A stretch of DNA of 64,000 nucleotides, taken from assembly GCA_948474755.1 (NCBI GenBank), contig CAOLHI010000352.1, forward strand, positions 372,001-436,000, in the 5' to 3' direction. A program made the position numbers and the translations under genes. The notes beneath the pieces were generated by a model that searched no databases, was not told the DNA's origin, and worked only from the letters and a program-made list of their open reading frames with translations. The stretch comes from Ctenosaura bakeri. Taxonomy: Eukaryota > Chordata > Lepidosauria > Squamata > Iguanidae. Shown here one piece after another: positions 1 to 11,396 of the stretch (the stretch's first letter is position 1; every line of letters begins with the position of its first letter).

Positions 1-212
1 ACCTTCAGGCTGTTATATAAATAATCTTAGGAAATATGTGTGTTTCATACTTCATCCGCTTCTGCCTGAACTAGAAAATTAGGAGCTGGATCTATTTGCA
101 TGATCTCTTTGGTCACTTCATCAGTATGGCTATACTTAACATGCCCAGATTTCTTAATTTGTTTGTTTATTTATACAGTGACATCAAGAGTATGTGATGC
201 TCTACAGAATAA

Positions 213-233
213 CAAAAAAGAAAGAAGGAAGGA

Positions 234-284
<51 letters not shown>
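213..284. repeat. (AAAG)n microsatellite
   Basis: A run of AAAG/GAAA tetranucleotides about 70 bases long with a slightly impure left edge (GAAGG variants). The open frame through it reads as Lys-Glu-Arg-Lys repeats and is not a gene. Confidence 0.95.
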
Positions 285-1007
285 TCCAACTAGTTTCCAC
301 CCCAAAGAATTTAACAACCTCAGTTTGAACCACCGGAACTTTTTACAATCTAAATGTCAACTACTCTTGCTCACAACCTGAATGTCAAAATCAAGGAAGA
401 AAACTATGAAGGAAATGGAACTGAAGAATGGGAAACTAGGATAATAACATAAAATTGCCTAAATGCAATTAGGCATCATTGGATTTTTGTTTCCACTGGG
501 AATGAGTCAGTCTGCATCAAAACCTCTTGGAAGAAAATGGATTTTGCAGGGTTTCTCTCACCAATAAGCTGAGCAAGGCAGCCATCTTGGGCAAAAGGCT
601 TGGTGTGTTAACAAAGGTAGGCAGATAACTAGCTTTTTAATTGATTATTCTTGTATTTCTACTCAATCCCAAGAATGGGGAAAAAGATTCTTGAGGGATT
701 TGCTGTCCATCTGCCAAAATAATCAGACTGGTGTTAGATACTATACACTTTGATTTGAGCTGCAGGGCAGGAATCATTTCTTGGTCCATGGCTGATAGCA
801 AAGTGTCTTGATCTGGCCTTCAGTTTTTGAAAAAGGAACTTAAAGGAAAAACCTATCCCATGTACAGTCTCTCTAACATAAAGGTGGGTTGGAATAAAAG
901 CTCAACTTGGCCAGGGCACAAGGAATGTGGACCACTACACTCAAGTTTCCTAACAGCTGCTGAAGACAGCTCCACACAGAGTGCATTAGAGTAATCCAAA
1001 CAGAATG
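285..1007. other. Unassigned AT-rich DNA
   Basis: No ORF, RNA gene or repeat terminus was recognised. It is ordinary AT-rich intergenic or intronic sequence. Confidence 0.5.
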
Positions 1008-1513
1008 TACTGTGTTTGCCAGCATATAAAACACACTCCCCCCCAAAAAAAAATGCCTTCTGAGAATGAGGTGTGTCTTATACACCGGTTCATTTTATAC
1101 CCTGGCAAATATGGGTAACTCCTGCCAGGCCTAAATGCATAGGAAAGTGAGGGGGAGAAAGGAGTGCTTGCATGAGCACACCTTTAACCCCACTTCCTGT
1201 CATTTTGCCTGAGTGGGGAGAACTCCCTGAGAAGGAAAAAAAGGAAAGGAAAGTGTGGGGTAAAAGAAGCTCCTTTCTCCTTCCTTTCTATTGTTTTGCC
1301 TTGGTAAGGAGAAGTCCCCAACAAGGCAAAAAGGAAAAGAAAGGCAGGGGCTGAAAAGGGCTATTTTCTCCCTCCTTCCTGTCCTTTTGCTGCCCCTCAT
1401 CTTTCCTATGCATTTTGCCTTGGTGGGGTACTAAAAAAAATTGTCCTAAAAATAGTCTAAAAATAGGGTGCCTCTTATACACCAGTGTATCTAATACACT
1501 GACTAATACAGTA
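1008..1513. mobile_element. TA-flanked inverted-repeat element (MITE, probably Tc1/mariner-like)
   Basis: The left end reads TACTGTGTTTGCCAGCATAT and the right end, reverse-complemented, TACTGTATTAGTCAGTGTAT, so the ends are imperfect terminal inverted repeats with TA at both outer edges. That is the TA target duplication expected of Tc1/mariner-type elements. Inside are two imperfect 91-bp tandem units (1203-1293 and 1294-1384), each starting TTTTGCC and ending in a CTCC/TTCC-rich tract, plus a partial third. The purine/pyrimidine asymmetry opens several frames on both strands, but none looks like protein. No transposase is present. Assignment to a superfamily is inference; the TIR/TA structure is visible. 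Confidence 0.6.
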
Positions 1514-2508
1514 ATCAAGGCCTATGTCACTGGCCAGAACTGACACCTCCAGAAACAGCATTACTGGTATTCCTGTTTTAGTGGCGCAATTCAGCACCAA
1601 GACTCAGATCTGACTCTAGAAGCCTGCCTAAACTCTCAACCTGGAATTTCAGGTAAAGAGTGACCCCATTCAGCAGCAGAAGAATCCTTATTCCCTGATC
1701 TTTTTTTTTTTTTTCCTATGTACATGTGTATAAAAAAATTTAGGGAGGAAAATGAAAGTCCATAAACTCTGAGTACACCAGAAATACTTTTTACCTAATC
1801 ATTCAGGAGTTGATGGCCCTCAGACCCCCTGGTCAGCACCTCCATCCTACCCATGGCAGCTGATGGCTTCCATGTCAGTGGTGCAATCAATCCATTCCAG
1901 TTTTAAAGCCAAACTTTAAAGAAGCCATCCAAGAGGTTAAAACTATTTTGGGGACAGAGTTGGATAGCTCCTTTCAAGTCCGAACAAAAATCTTGAGCGG
2001 ATTGATTGTCTTAGTGATATGGATGCCATGAGCTACCACTGTGCCCCTTCTGACTTCTAAGCTCCTTGCTTAGTTTTGATACAAATATTCTTGACTGGCA
2101 GAACTGTGGCAGGTGGATTTTCATATCTATTATGTATAATCCTCTCTCTTTAAACAAAAGTCACAAACAATATTTTGGGTGTTTTGCATTAGCATTGTCC
2201 CTTGAGAAGTTCTGTTTATATTCTTTCTGTGGCTGAACATTTGGACTAAATATGAGGGAGAAAAAGTCATGGAAGGAATTCTCAAACGAGAAATGCACTC
2301 CACCCTTATTACAACATTAGGTCTGTTGAGCCAAATCGTTTCCTTTGACAAATGGCCTGATAATAGAACCTAATTAGGAAAAGGTGTGAAATACCTGAGG
2401 CAACAAGGCATAGGAAAGAAAGGCTGGCAAGCTGGCAGGAAGGAAAGAATGGCAGAAAATGGAAACAAAGAAGGAAAACACAGAATGGGTTTAATTTGTT
2501 GAGGCATG
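1514..2508. other. Unassigned sequence
   Basis: No feature recognised. A poly-T run lies near 1701-1714. The stretch around 1800-2060 could be an old repeat, but I found no termini or coding similarity. Confidence 0.4.
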
Positions 2509-2558
2509 TATAAGAATATGCACAGGCTGAACATATAAGAATATGCACAGGCTGAATG
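2509..2558. repeat. Two-copy 25-bp tandem duplication
   Basis: Units 2509-2533 and 2534-2558 both begin TATAAGAATATGCACAGGCT and differ only near the last bases. This is a young local duplication. Confidence 0.9.
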
Positions 2559-3584
2559 AGGACACCAGGGCTGTGGTATGACAGATACACAGACATCCTT
2601 TCTAAAATAGTCAGAGTCCTTTGCAGGATCATGCAAGGTAATAAGATCTGTGTGGAGGAATGGGAGCTTTTTTCTGCTGTTGCCCTGAGGTTATAGACTG
2701 AGTTTTTAGAAGATTAAAGACAAGGGAGCATAACATTTCTCTGCCTTAAAATTTAAAGACATACTGTCTTGGACACTGGAAGCAGTATACAGCTGTCATG
2801 GCAGGAACATAGGAAGATGTTTTAAGTCGAATTCAGTATTGTTGGCACTGAGTGGCCTCAAGCTTTCTAAGGTTATCAGGGATGCTTTCCAAGTTCTAAG
2901 AGACCTCCTGCATGCAAAGTTTTTTTTTTTAATGTTTATATTCTGTCTTTCCTTCAATGAGCTCCAGGGGAAACACAGCTCTCTTCCCCCACTTTATCCT
3001 ATAACAGGGTGGCTAACACATTTGAGTTAGATTTGTACTGACCAACTAGGAGTAAGTACCGCTAAACCCAAGAGACTTCCTCCTGTGCAGACATGTATAA
3101 GATTGCACTGTAAGTGATGTTATGAACACTTGGCTTGTACACAATTCAAAAAGCAATGTTTATCCTCTTCCTGCTGAGATAAATACAGTGAAATAAAGAG
3201 CTGCAAAAATATTTCTCCAAGATTTATATCTTAAAGTGAAGATATTTTTTGGTCTAAGATGGCCACAATTCTAGATCAGCTACTTAGCTATATAACAGCT
3301 TAGTTATATAGCTATATAACCACTTTAGTTACATAGCTAAATAGTATCTCCCAGCCCACCACCACCCCAGATTTACTGGGCAGCAGCCAGTGGGAATGAC
3401 AGGGATCTGTTCTCCTGTTGAGCAGAATGTGGCTGACATTTCCAACCCCTCCCATGAATAATCTCCAATGTGACAATCAGAAGCAAGATCTTGGTTATAA
3501 TTCCCCCTCTGGAGATGGCTTGTGGCAGGGGATGGAAGCACGAGTCAGCTGCATCTTGATTGACAGGAGAACAGACTCCCATCA
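2559..3584. other. Unassigned sequence with an AT-rich palindromic patch
   Basis: No gene seen. Around 3280-3345 AGCTATATAAC and GTTATATAGCT motifs alternate on both strands and could form hairpins. The right part (from about 3350) probably belongs to the dispersed repeat continuing at 3585. Confidence 0.4.
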
Positions 3585-3702
3585 TTCACAGTGGCTGCTG
3601 CCTGGTAAGTCTGGATTGGGGACTTCCATGATCCCTACATATGCTCTACATTATTGAATACTTAGGGCTCATGAATATGAACCAGTTACAAATGTGTAAC
3701 TC
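3585..3702 (+). repeat. Dispersed repeat 'E', copy 1
   Basis: Shares a conserved block with 34990-35110 (same strand) and 61905-62075 (opposite strand). The shared features are a CCTGGTAAG/GTGGTAAG motif, then ...CATGAATA..., then an AGTTAC core followed by a TAACT-type motif. I cannot name the family. A family B MITE starts just after it and appears inserted in this repeat, because GTTACAC-type sequence resumes on the far side. Confidence 0.45.
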
Positions 3703-3704
3703 TA

Positions 3705-3907
3705 GAGCCATTTCTGCACCACACTGTTATATTGCTATTATTCCACTTTCAACATGCTGTGGAATTCTAGGGCTTGTAGTTTACTGAGGCCAAAGAGCTC
3801 TCTGGCTGAGAATTCTAAATACCACTTCCTAAACTGCTAACTCTAGGATTCCATAGGATGTTGAAAGTGGAATAATAGTACTGTAACAGTGTTATGTAGA
3901 AATGGCC
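3705..3907. mobile_element. Family B palindromic MITE
   Basis: The ends read GAGCCATTTCTGCACCACAC and, from the other side, GGCCATTTCTACATAACACT. Internally TTCCACTTTCAACATGCTGT on the left is mirrored by ATCCTATGGAATCC-type sequence and GTTGAAAGTGGAATAATAGT on the right, so the element is one long inverted repeat. Eight other copies lie in the window. Non-autonomous; its 3-bp target duplications elsewhere suggest a PIF/Harbinger-like mobiliser (inference). Confidence 0.85.
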
Positions 3908-4031
3908 TTGGTTACACTTCATAACTCCAACTGTGAATTCCAGCCAATGTCATTTAGAGCAGAATGCAAGACAGCTTTCCACAAAACAATGCAACCTAAT
4001 GTCCCTTCAATTATATATAAAAAAAATCAAT

Positions 4032-4066
<35 letters not shown>
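4032..4066. repeat. (GATA)n microsatellite
   Basis: About eight uninterrupted GATA units. Confidence 0.95.
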
Positions 4067-4225
4067 CTGCACATAAAGGAGTACAGGTCCATGCCCAGTG
4101 TTTTCCTGTTTCATAACATAGAACAAAAATAGTGCTGGGACTAAGCAGAACATGACAAGATGTTTCTCTTTTTAGAAAATTCTGTTTTCTGCACAAAACA
4201 ATGATGTGGATTCTGTGCAGAGTAA

Positions 4226-4803
4226 GGCCTTTTCCACATGCTGTTATTAAGGTGGGCCAATGCGTCTTGTCACGGAGGTCTTCTGCACCTTGGAGCGGAA
4301 CAAGTTTGGTTTATTTACCTTTGTTCTGCACATAATTCTGACTAAATGTGCCCCCATGTGGTCATAAAGCGCGCTTTTTGAAAACCGGAAGAAATTGGTT
4401 TTCCAATTTTCCAGATTGATCGGATTCGTACTTTCACAGTGGTGCAGACATGTACATTCACACCAATGCAAACTGGTGGTCAGGGGAGGGCTCATGGGAG
4501 GGGCCAGGGGGTAGTATGGACTTTCACACGTACGCACGTACTCACATACACAATGACGTACTAAACCATGCAAAAAAAAAAAAAAAAGGCCAATCACAGC
4601 CAATGGGGCGGGGTGACGGGAGTAGCGGGAGTGGCCACAGCAGAGGCAGTGTGGATTCATGAACTCGCACTCCTCCACATCAGAATGGAACATACGCAGT
4701 AGTTGTGTGGAAGGAAATGAGGGAAAGTCCGCCTTGTTTCGAGCCCAGAAAACCCGGTAAGAAATGGCATGAACTGATTCACCAGCCTTGTGTGGAAAGG
4801 GCC
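4226..4803. mobile_element. Family C MITE, 578 bp
   Basis: The termini GGCCTTTTCCACATG and (reverse) GGCCCTTTCCACACA are inverted repeats. Flanking triplets TAA (4223-4225) and TAT (4804-4806) fit a 3-bp target duplication with one change. The interior has CpG-rich patches, a poly-A run at about 4570-4586 and a CCAATCACAGCCAATGGGGC stretch. No transposase. The TIR is shared with the element starting at 63251. The minus-strand open frame across 4247-4693 has no recognisable domain and lies wholly inside the element. Confidence 0.75.
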
Positions 4804-4806
4804 TAT

Positions 4807-5213
4807 GTCATGAACTGAGAAGATTTTCATCAGTCCAAGATTCTTCTAGTCAGGATTTCTTTACACTTGAAAAATATGTCTTTTAATCATTTTTGAATAT
4901 TTTTGAATGTTCTTTCCATTCCTACTACATAGTATCATGTGTTGGAATGGTGAACACTTTTGTCATAACCCCAACCACAAGCACTGACCTGGACAATGAT
5001 GCACACAGAGAGAAAAGTCAGTCAGATTGGAAGGGCAATAACGCAGCTCCCCTCCAGTATCAGCCCTGCTATGAACCAGACTTGAGATAGTTGCCTCAAG
5101 CAACTAGTTTGGTGTCTTGTGAAAAGATAGCAAATTCTGATTCATGACAACTGTATAAATTATTTATGTTTAGAGACCAAGGAGGAAGAGAGTTTGTTAC
5201 AGGATTTACTGGC
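4807..5213. other. Unassigned sequence
   Basis: No feature recognised between the family C and family A elements. Confidence 0.5.
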
Positions 5214-5216
5214 TTA

Positions 5217-5738
5217 GGCCCTTTTCTCATTGAGGCTTCTCACGCGAGCGGGGGAGGGCGGCTCGCACGAGAAGGCTCCTCTGGGAGGCTGCCGTTTCCC
5301 CCTTGTTCCTTCCGCAGGTGAAGGAACGAGGGGGAAGCGGCAGCCTCCCGGAGGAGCCTTCTGGGGCAAGCTGCCCTCCCCAGCTCGCGCGAAGCAGGAG
5401 GCTGTCGCGTCCGTCCCCCCCCGCTCGCGTGAAGCAGGAGGCTGTCTCGTCCGTTGCGCTAGCGTCCCGCCCCTTCCTTCCACAGGGGCGGAGGGAAGGA
5501 AGCGCGACCTGGCCGCCTCCCCAACGCTTCGCACAGGAGGTAAGTGTGCGTGGGCGCTGGGAGCATTGCGCAAGCACGGGTGATTTTCGCTTTGAGGCGA
5601 AAATCAAAAAACCCGCGATCGCGCCGCTGCAGCCCTGTGAGCGCGGCGGAAGTGGGAGTGTGTCGTGCAGAGCGATGCTTCCACTCTCGCGAGGCTCACG
5701 GGGCTGTCGTGCGACAGAAAGCCCGTGCGAAAAGGGCC
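5217..5738 (+). mobile_element. Family A MITE, copy 1 (GC-rich, exon-like cassette)
   Basis: TIRs GGCCCTTTTCTCATTGAGG and (reverse) GGCCCTTTTCGCACGGG; perfect 3-bp target duplication TTA at 5214-5216 and 5739-5741. The interior is GC- and CpG-rich. A pyrimidine tract CCCCTTCCTTCCACAG ends at 5485; 54 bases later an AG|GTAAGTG donor has its GT at 5540-5541. Downstream are a small palindrome GATTTTCGC/GCGAAAATC (5582-5605) and long hairpin arms at 5631-5664 and 5673-5705. GC-rich frames of up to 200 codons cross it on both strands but show no known domain and are shadows of composition. No transposase. The superfamily (PIF/Harbinger-like) is inferred from the 3-bp duplication and GG-starting TIR. 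Confidence 0.85.
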
Positions 5739-5768
5739 TTAGATGCCAAAGCAACTTGACAAGCCTTG

Positions 5769-6374
5769 GGGCCTTTCTGCACTACACTTCCAATATCCTA
5801 TGGAATTTTGGAGTTTGTAGTTTACTGAAGCCAAAGAGCTCTCTGGCTGAGAATTCTAAAGGCTCCTCCTTAGACTGCAAACCCCACAATTCCATAGGAT
5901 GCTGAAAGTGGAATAACAGCACTGTGGCCCTTTCCTCAGCTTACCTTTTAACGCTGCTGGAGTGTGGGCCTCACGTGAGAAGCCTGGGCAGGAAGGCTCT
6001 TGCAAGCCTCCTGCTTCCCTGCTGCTCCTGCTCCGCAGCTCCTTTCTGCTCACGCGAGAGCCCCGCCCTCCCCCCTTCCTTCCTTCCACAGTGCAGCCTG
6101 GGAGTTGGAGGCTGCACTGAGGAGAGGGCGTGCGACCAGCCCGGCTCCAGAGGCTCCACACCACAGGTAAGTGCGGCCCAGGCCCGTGAACCTTGTGCAA
6201 GCGCACATTATTTTCGGTTAAAAGCCAAAAATAAGAAAATGTGTATTCGCTGCACATGCAGGCCTTGAATGTGGTGGAAGTGGGAGTGCATCATGCAGAC
6301 CACTCCTGACATTTACGCGACGCTTGCAAACTGCATGCTGAAAGGGCCTATAACAGTGTAGTGTGGAAATGGTC
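5769..6374. mobile_element. Family B MITE split by a family A MITE
   Basis: The left part 5769-5925 and right part 6349-6374 together give the usual family B inverted repeat: TTTCTGCACTACACTTCC on the left, GTGTAGTGTGGAAATGGTC on the right. The outer flanks are TTG (5766-5768) and TTG (6375-6377), a perfect 3-bp target duplication. The family A element at 5926-6348 lies within the right arm, so B is older than A at this site. Confidence 0.85.
5926..6348 (+). mobile_element. Family A MITE, copy 2, nested in family B
   Basis: TIRs GGCCCTTTCCTCAGC and (reverse) GGCCCTTTCAGCATGC. Flanks TGT (5923-5925) and TAT (6349-6351) are a 3-bp duplication of the host family B triplet TAT with one later change. 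The exon-like cassette is an acceptor tract TTCCTTCCTTCCACAG ending at 6091, a 75-base interior, and AG|GTAAGTG with GT at 6167-6168. Intact sibling B copies give the expected uninterrupted host sequence, which supports the 3-bp duplication. Confidence 0.85.
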
Positions 6375-6377
6375 TTG

Positions 6378-8267
6378 GATATTACACAGCACACACCTCA
6401 CATAGTAAGGTTTGTCGAGCCAGCCTTGCTCTCATTCTTTTAGGAAAAGGGCAATCATAGAGCCAGGATTTCAAATGAATGAACACTCACATGAAGGCTC
6501 TGATCCACACTGGAGATTATCTAAATGGTAGAAAGCAGAGATTCTTGTTCCTCCTCTACCATCATAATCCTACAGCATCACTTTGGCAAATGGGGAAAAA
6601 AACTCTAGAAACAATACACATGACAAAGGAATTTTGATTAAAGGACTAAATTAACACAAGAACATAAACATTGTCTTGGGGGATTGTGCCAAGGTACATC
6701 TAGTTCCCTATTATGTTCCCCAAATGGCAATGGGAATTTTCTCTTGTTTTTTGGACCCATTTGAAGTTCATTTAATGAATACATTTCTATTAATGCAGGT
6801 ACTCTACTATTTTAGTAAATAAATGACCTAACTCTGAATAACATCCGATTGAAAAAAAAAAAAGTCTGGAGTTTAATTATTTGTCATCATGAAGTCCAGA
6901 AGATGAAACTTCAGTACAACATCATTTAAGTTATTTAATGCTTACTATCTTTGATTAATAAATAATAAATGGGAGGTATAGCTTAGCTATCTGCCTACAT
7001 AGCCCTCAATTGACCTATCTACCATAAATCTATTTAGTCCCCTTTTCAAGACGCTAGACTAGTTCATAACTGATCTACAAAAAGTATAGCTACCGCAGCC
7101 TAAAGTGGTGTTTGTGCAACAGAGACCAAGCAATAGGGACAAATGAAACTATATCAATGAAACAGAAGTTCCTGTGTTTTGAAATAAGGCATTTTTTTAA
7201 AAACAATCATATTTTGTTATGCTTTCATCTTAACAAATGCTTTGTAGATTAAAATAGGGGGAATAGAGTCGCAGTGAATAGTTCTAGCAGAATAAAGTGA
7301 AATTTTTGTGCTCAGAATCCTGACATCTGGTGAGATTTTCCTATTTTCAAATAAAACAAAAGTCAGCAGGGTTTTTTTTTTAAAACAGCTTTTGCACCTC
7401 AGAGAGGGGGTAAGATTCATTTATCATTACGTGTCCTCAAATGAATGCCAATTTTGCTCCATCTCCATCTGTTCACCAAATGAAAATGTGGTGTGTCTCT
7501 GCAGCACCTTGATCACACGAATTTATCTTGAAATGAATCTGGATAAGATTTATTCCTAAGTAGCTCATTTCCTGCTGACATTCAAGGATTCCCTCTTTAA
7601 AAGCACATGTGAAGATTCAAAGTCAGCGATTCCATCGTTCCTCTCATTGTGTAGCACTCAACAAATGTTTGCAACTTTATAGACTCGCAGAATCCTAAAA
7701 GTCATCCAGTGAATGGAATGCTCCATACTGCTGCATGTGCATGGACACACACATGTCCTATTTGCAAATATTTACACAAGAGAAAGATGTGATTTAATAA
7801 CAGTTACCAGATGTAATGAATTTCTTTTATCCTAGACTGCCCCAAAACCACTTGACAAACATTATTTGCAGTTTTCAAAGCATGCAAAATCCAATCCAAA
7901 TTTCTGGCTCTCAAGAAATTCTGCAGGCTGCTTTCACAAGAGATTGTACTTAGGCGGCTTTTTGAACTTTTTGTGTCTATACAATGTTGTCACACTAACC
8001 AATCTCATATATGTTCAAACCTTAATGCCATACCTTTCTACTAGGGAAGAAGGCACAGCTTCAGGTGGAGAGGAAACAGTCAGTGACAGATAAAGTCCAT
8101 ATCCCTTTATACAAACAGGACAAGTTGTATTCACCAAATCCTTGGAACTACATTGTAATTTGCATTGATAATGGCTGTTTCTCATTTGGTATGCCAAAAG
8201 AAGCAACACTGGAAATTCCATTGCACAAGACTGTCTGAGGAAGCTCTGCAACAGCATGGGAAACATC
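6378..8267. other. Unassigned AT-rich DNA
   Basis: No gene or repeat termini seen. Scattered poly-A/T runs (6853-6864, 7372-7382). Short open frames here have no domain character. Confidence 0.5.
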
Positions 8268-8270
8268 TAA

Positions 8271-8690
8271 GGCCCTTTTTGCATAGCATTTCTGATGCGA
8301 AAGGGCTCCTCGAGTGTCATGCAAATGTGAGAAGTGGTCCACACGACACACTCACATTTGCGCAACGCTCCAGGGCCTGACACGGACCACGAGCACATTT
8401 TTTCATTTTCGGCTTGAAGCCGAAAATGCTGCGCAGTCATGCATCACTTGGGGGGCCTGTGCACACTTACCTTGCGTGCAGAGCCTCAAGAGCTGGGCCA
8501 GTCGTGCTTCTTGTCTCAGTGCAACCTGGGAAGGTCCCAGGCTGCACTATGAAAGGAAGAGGCGGGGCTCTCATGCAAGCAGGAAGCTTGTGCGAAGCTG
8601 AGGAGCAAGGAAGTGAGAGCTTCTCTATGGAGGCTGCTTGCATGAGCGCCGCATCCCAGCGCCAAAAATGGGTGAGTTGCAGAAAAGGTC
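8271..8690 (-). mobile_element. Family A MITE, copy 3, minus orientation
   Basis: Perfect TAA target duplication (8268-8270 and 8691-8693). TIRs are GGCCCTTTTTGCATAGC and a decayed GACCTTTTCTGCAACTC. On the minus strand the cassette has a pyrimidine tract ending CATAG, then 76 bases (8546 down to 8471), then AG|GTAAGTG (read as CACTTACCT at 8464-8472). The palindrome CATTTTCGGC/GCCGAAAATG lies at 8404-8428 and the long hairpin arms at 8303-8331 and 8351-8377. No transposase. Confidence 0.8.
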
Positions 8691-9440
8691 TAAGTAGATT
8701 GTACCTAAATGGCGGGCGGGGGGAACAGGGAAAGTTATTGCAATCCTTTGTACACTTGCATATGGATAATACTGCTGAACAATTAGAATTTACTTCCAAG
8801 AAATATGTATAGGAATAAGCTGACATGTACTTGGTCCCCTAGATTAATGAACTATATTTTTTTCTAATTCATTTGAACTGGAAAACTAAAATTGGGCATC
8901 TGTAGTTAATCCTTATGGAACAAATCTGAATATTTAACTAACTTAAAATCATGACTTAATTCTGGCTTGTTTCAAAGTCCCTACCACAGATTCCCAGTTC
9001 AGATAAAAAGGAAATCGAAAGTTAATAGAAGGTTTTCTAGCTCATTTACTCACTCCCACAAAGCCAGAGTGAAAGGTCTACATACACATCCAAAAGGCTT
9101 GTTCATATGTTTGCTGACCAACCGAAGAAATGGTAATCCAAACACAGTGTGTAGTACATCAAACAGCTTTAAAAATCATTTTTAAAGATAGGTAAACTTT
9201 GCCCACATCATTTCAATTGTCATTGCCTATCTACTCATGTTGTTAAGAGTTAGCAAGCTTGCATGTCTATATTCACTAACTTCTGATTTGCATCTCAGTT
9301 TGTAGGAGTTTAGGCACTATATATATTATGGAGACTTTCTGTTTATTTCTTCATACAATCTAACTTATAGTCATGTTTTTCTTTTTTTTCTTCCTCTCCT
9401 ACATTAGGCCATGTGTTTGACTATGCACATGTATTTGTAA

Positions 9441-9487
9441 TAAGGTTAGTCTTACAAAGGTTAGTCTTACAAAGAATACTAACCTTA
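9441..9487. repeat. 15-bp tandem duplication with inverted partner
   Basis: AAGGTTAGTCTTACA occurs twice in a row (9442-9456, 9457-9471). It is followed at once by ATACTAACCTTA, which is complementary to TAAGGTTAGT at the left edge, so the block can fold into a hairpin. Confidence 0.85.
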
Positions 9488-10413
9488 TTTTCTTTCTCTG
9501 CTAAACCCTGTTTGGATGTGGATGAGCAAGAAACTGGTTGTGGTTCAGCTTCTGCCTTGCCAACTGATTACTCTACCTGAAAGCCTCCCCTCACTATTAT
9601 CTCTCACATCCTCTAACACATTTCTTTTCTGTTCATGATAATACAAAATATATGAAAATTAAGAAAGCTTACAAGTAGACTGGCATTCTGTTAGTAATTT
9701 ATGTTGTCACAAGGCTTCCTTATGACATTACAACTCACTTTTGACATCGTATAGGTCATCATTCTCTTCTGACCACACAATGACCAAAAGCACATGTCTC
9801 CAAACCCACCCATATATCTCCTGATGCAGGATCTTGGTGGCAATGTTAGTATTTACAGTCAATGAAGAAATTCTGCTGAAACTATTGTGCAATGACTCTA
9901 GTCTTTATCAACCACCTAGTGCAAGAGTCTTGAGATACAGGGGTTAATTGACTCCATTTGACTATTTCATGATATTTGAATTGTGGGAGACTTACTGGAG
10001 CAGTAACCGAGCAGTTGAAAAAAAAATCTGTGAGAGCATCATGGGTCCAAGTTGGATCCAGGAGCCATATAAGCAGTGTTGGGAAGTTGCACTGGGGCCC
10101 ATGGCTGAGACTTTGCCCACTCCTTTCTCTGCATCATGTATTCAGGCAAAATTATACATGAGAAGCTCCTCAGACATAGGTTATATACATAAATGCAGGA
10201 GATCCTTGTTGCAGTCCTGAGCTTCATCAGGTAGACAGATCTCAACCAGAATATTTGGCCTAGTCTATCTGTCACCCTGGAAAGCCATTACACAGTTCTG
10301 GACTAGATGAACCAATTGTCTGACTGATTGTAAAGCTACTTCATATATTTAATACTTATTATTTTTTACTAGAATCTCTTGACCCTTTTAAGTGAAATGT
10401 TCAAGTATTTCGC

Positions 10414-10446
10414 CCTCTCTCTCTCTTTCACACACACACATATACA
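10414..10446. repeat. CT/CA dinucleotide microsatellite
   Basis: A short (CT)n tract passes into (CA)n and TATACACA. Confidence 0.85.
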
Positions 10447-10727
10447 CAGATGCATACTGATGTCACCATAATGCTAAGATTCATATCACAACAGACTTGA
10501 TGCTCTGGCTTAGAAGCAGTTGTGAAATTGTTTCTGAATGACACATGATATACTTTGGAGCTTTCCTGTGCGCAAAGGAAGAACAGCCACTGACAATACT
10601 GGAGCCTTTGCAGCTGTGGCATTATTCTACACAAAATATGTGTTTATTCCATTGAATTTGTCCACCTCTCTAAGTGGAGGAATTAAGAGATGATACACAT
10701 GAAAAAGCCTTTGTGTGGAGATCTTTT

Positions 10728-10852
10728 CAAGGCAGGGTTGGAGAAGCTTTGGACTTCCAGATGGTTCTGTCCCATCAGTTCCACCTAGCATAGAGAAATA
10801 GTAATGGATGGTGGGAATTGTAGTCCAAACATCTGTCACACCAAAAGTTTCT
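10728..10852. repeat. Possible hairpin-type dispersed repeat
   Basis: The segment holds TTTGGACTTCCAGATG on the left and GGGAATTGTAGTCCAAACAT on the right. This resembles the common reptile repeat in which a GTAGTCCAA-type core is mirrored. The ends are too decayed to fix. Confidence 0.35.
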
Positions 10853-11364
10853 GATTCTTACTTTAAGTTGTCCCTCATGGAAGCTGCTCTCTTTACTTTT
10901 AGTAAGATGATTGCTGTTCAGAAGCTTCATTTTTCTTTTTTCAAGGAAATGGCATTACTTTCACACCAAATGAATCTGCCCTTTCCTGAGCCAAACTACT
11001 GGTATGTCGGGTCAGTTAAGTCTATTCTGGATAGCAACACTTTTCCATGGTCTCAGATGGAGGTCCTTCTAAGATACATAGCCTGACACTAACTTTGGTT
11101 CAACTTGAAAGCTTCTACTTGAAAAACACATGCAGTACCTCACAGTTATGGTCACAACATTAGCTGAACTTCATGGATGTGCCAGTATTCACTCTGTGGC
11201 CAAATCCCTACTGTAAACAAGTGACAAGTTTGCAGTTTCCCTACCTCTCACCATTTCCATAACCCAGTTATGGAAAAGACTAGAGAAAATATACATATCC
11301 AAAGAACCATACCAGCATAACAGCTTGGAATGGAGGAGTGAGTCTACAATCATTGTCATCATTG

Positions 11365-11396
<32 letters not shown>

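Larger units (their letters stand above)
8694..10727. other. Unassigned AT-rich DNA
   Basis: Apart from the small repeats listed separately (9441-9487 and 10414-10446) I recognise nothing. No extended open frame. Confidence 0.5.

Noticed and set aside
4247..4693. 148-codon minus frame
   Set aside because: Lies wholly within a family C MITE; low-complexity His/Cys/Pro content and no known domain.
5214..5905. Long overlapping open frames (up to 200 codons) on both strands in GC-rich DNA
   Set aside because: They lie across a family A MITE with TIRs and a TTA duplication, occur on both strands at once, and have no domain. The same DNA recurs at 56.1 kb.
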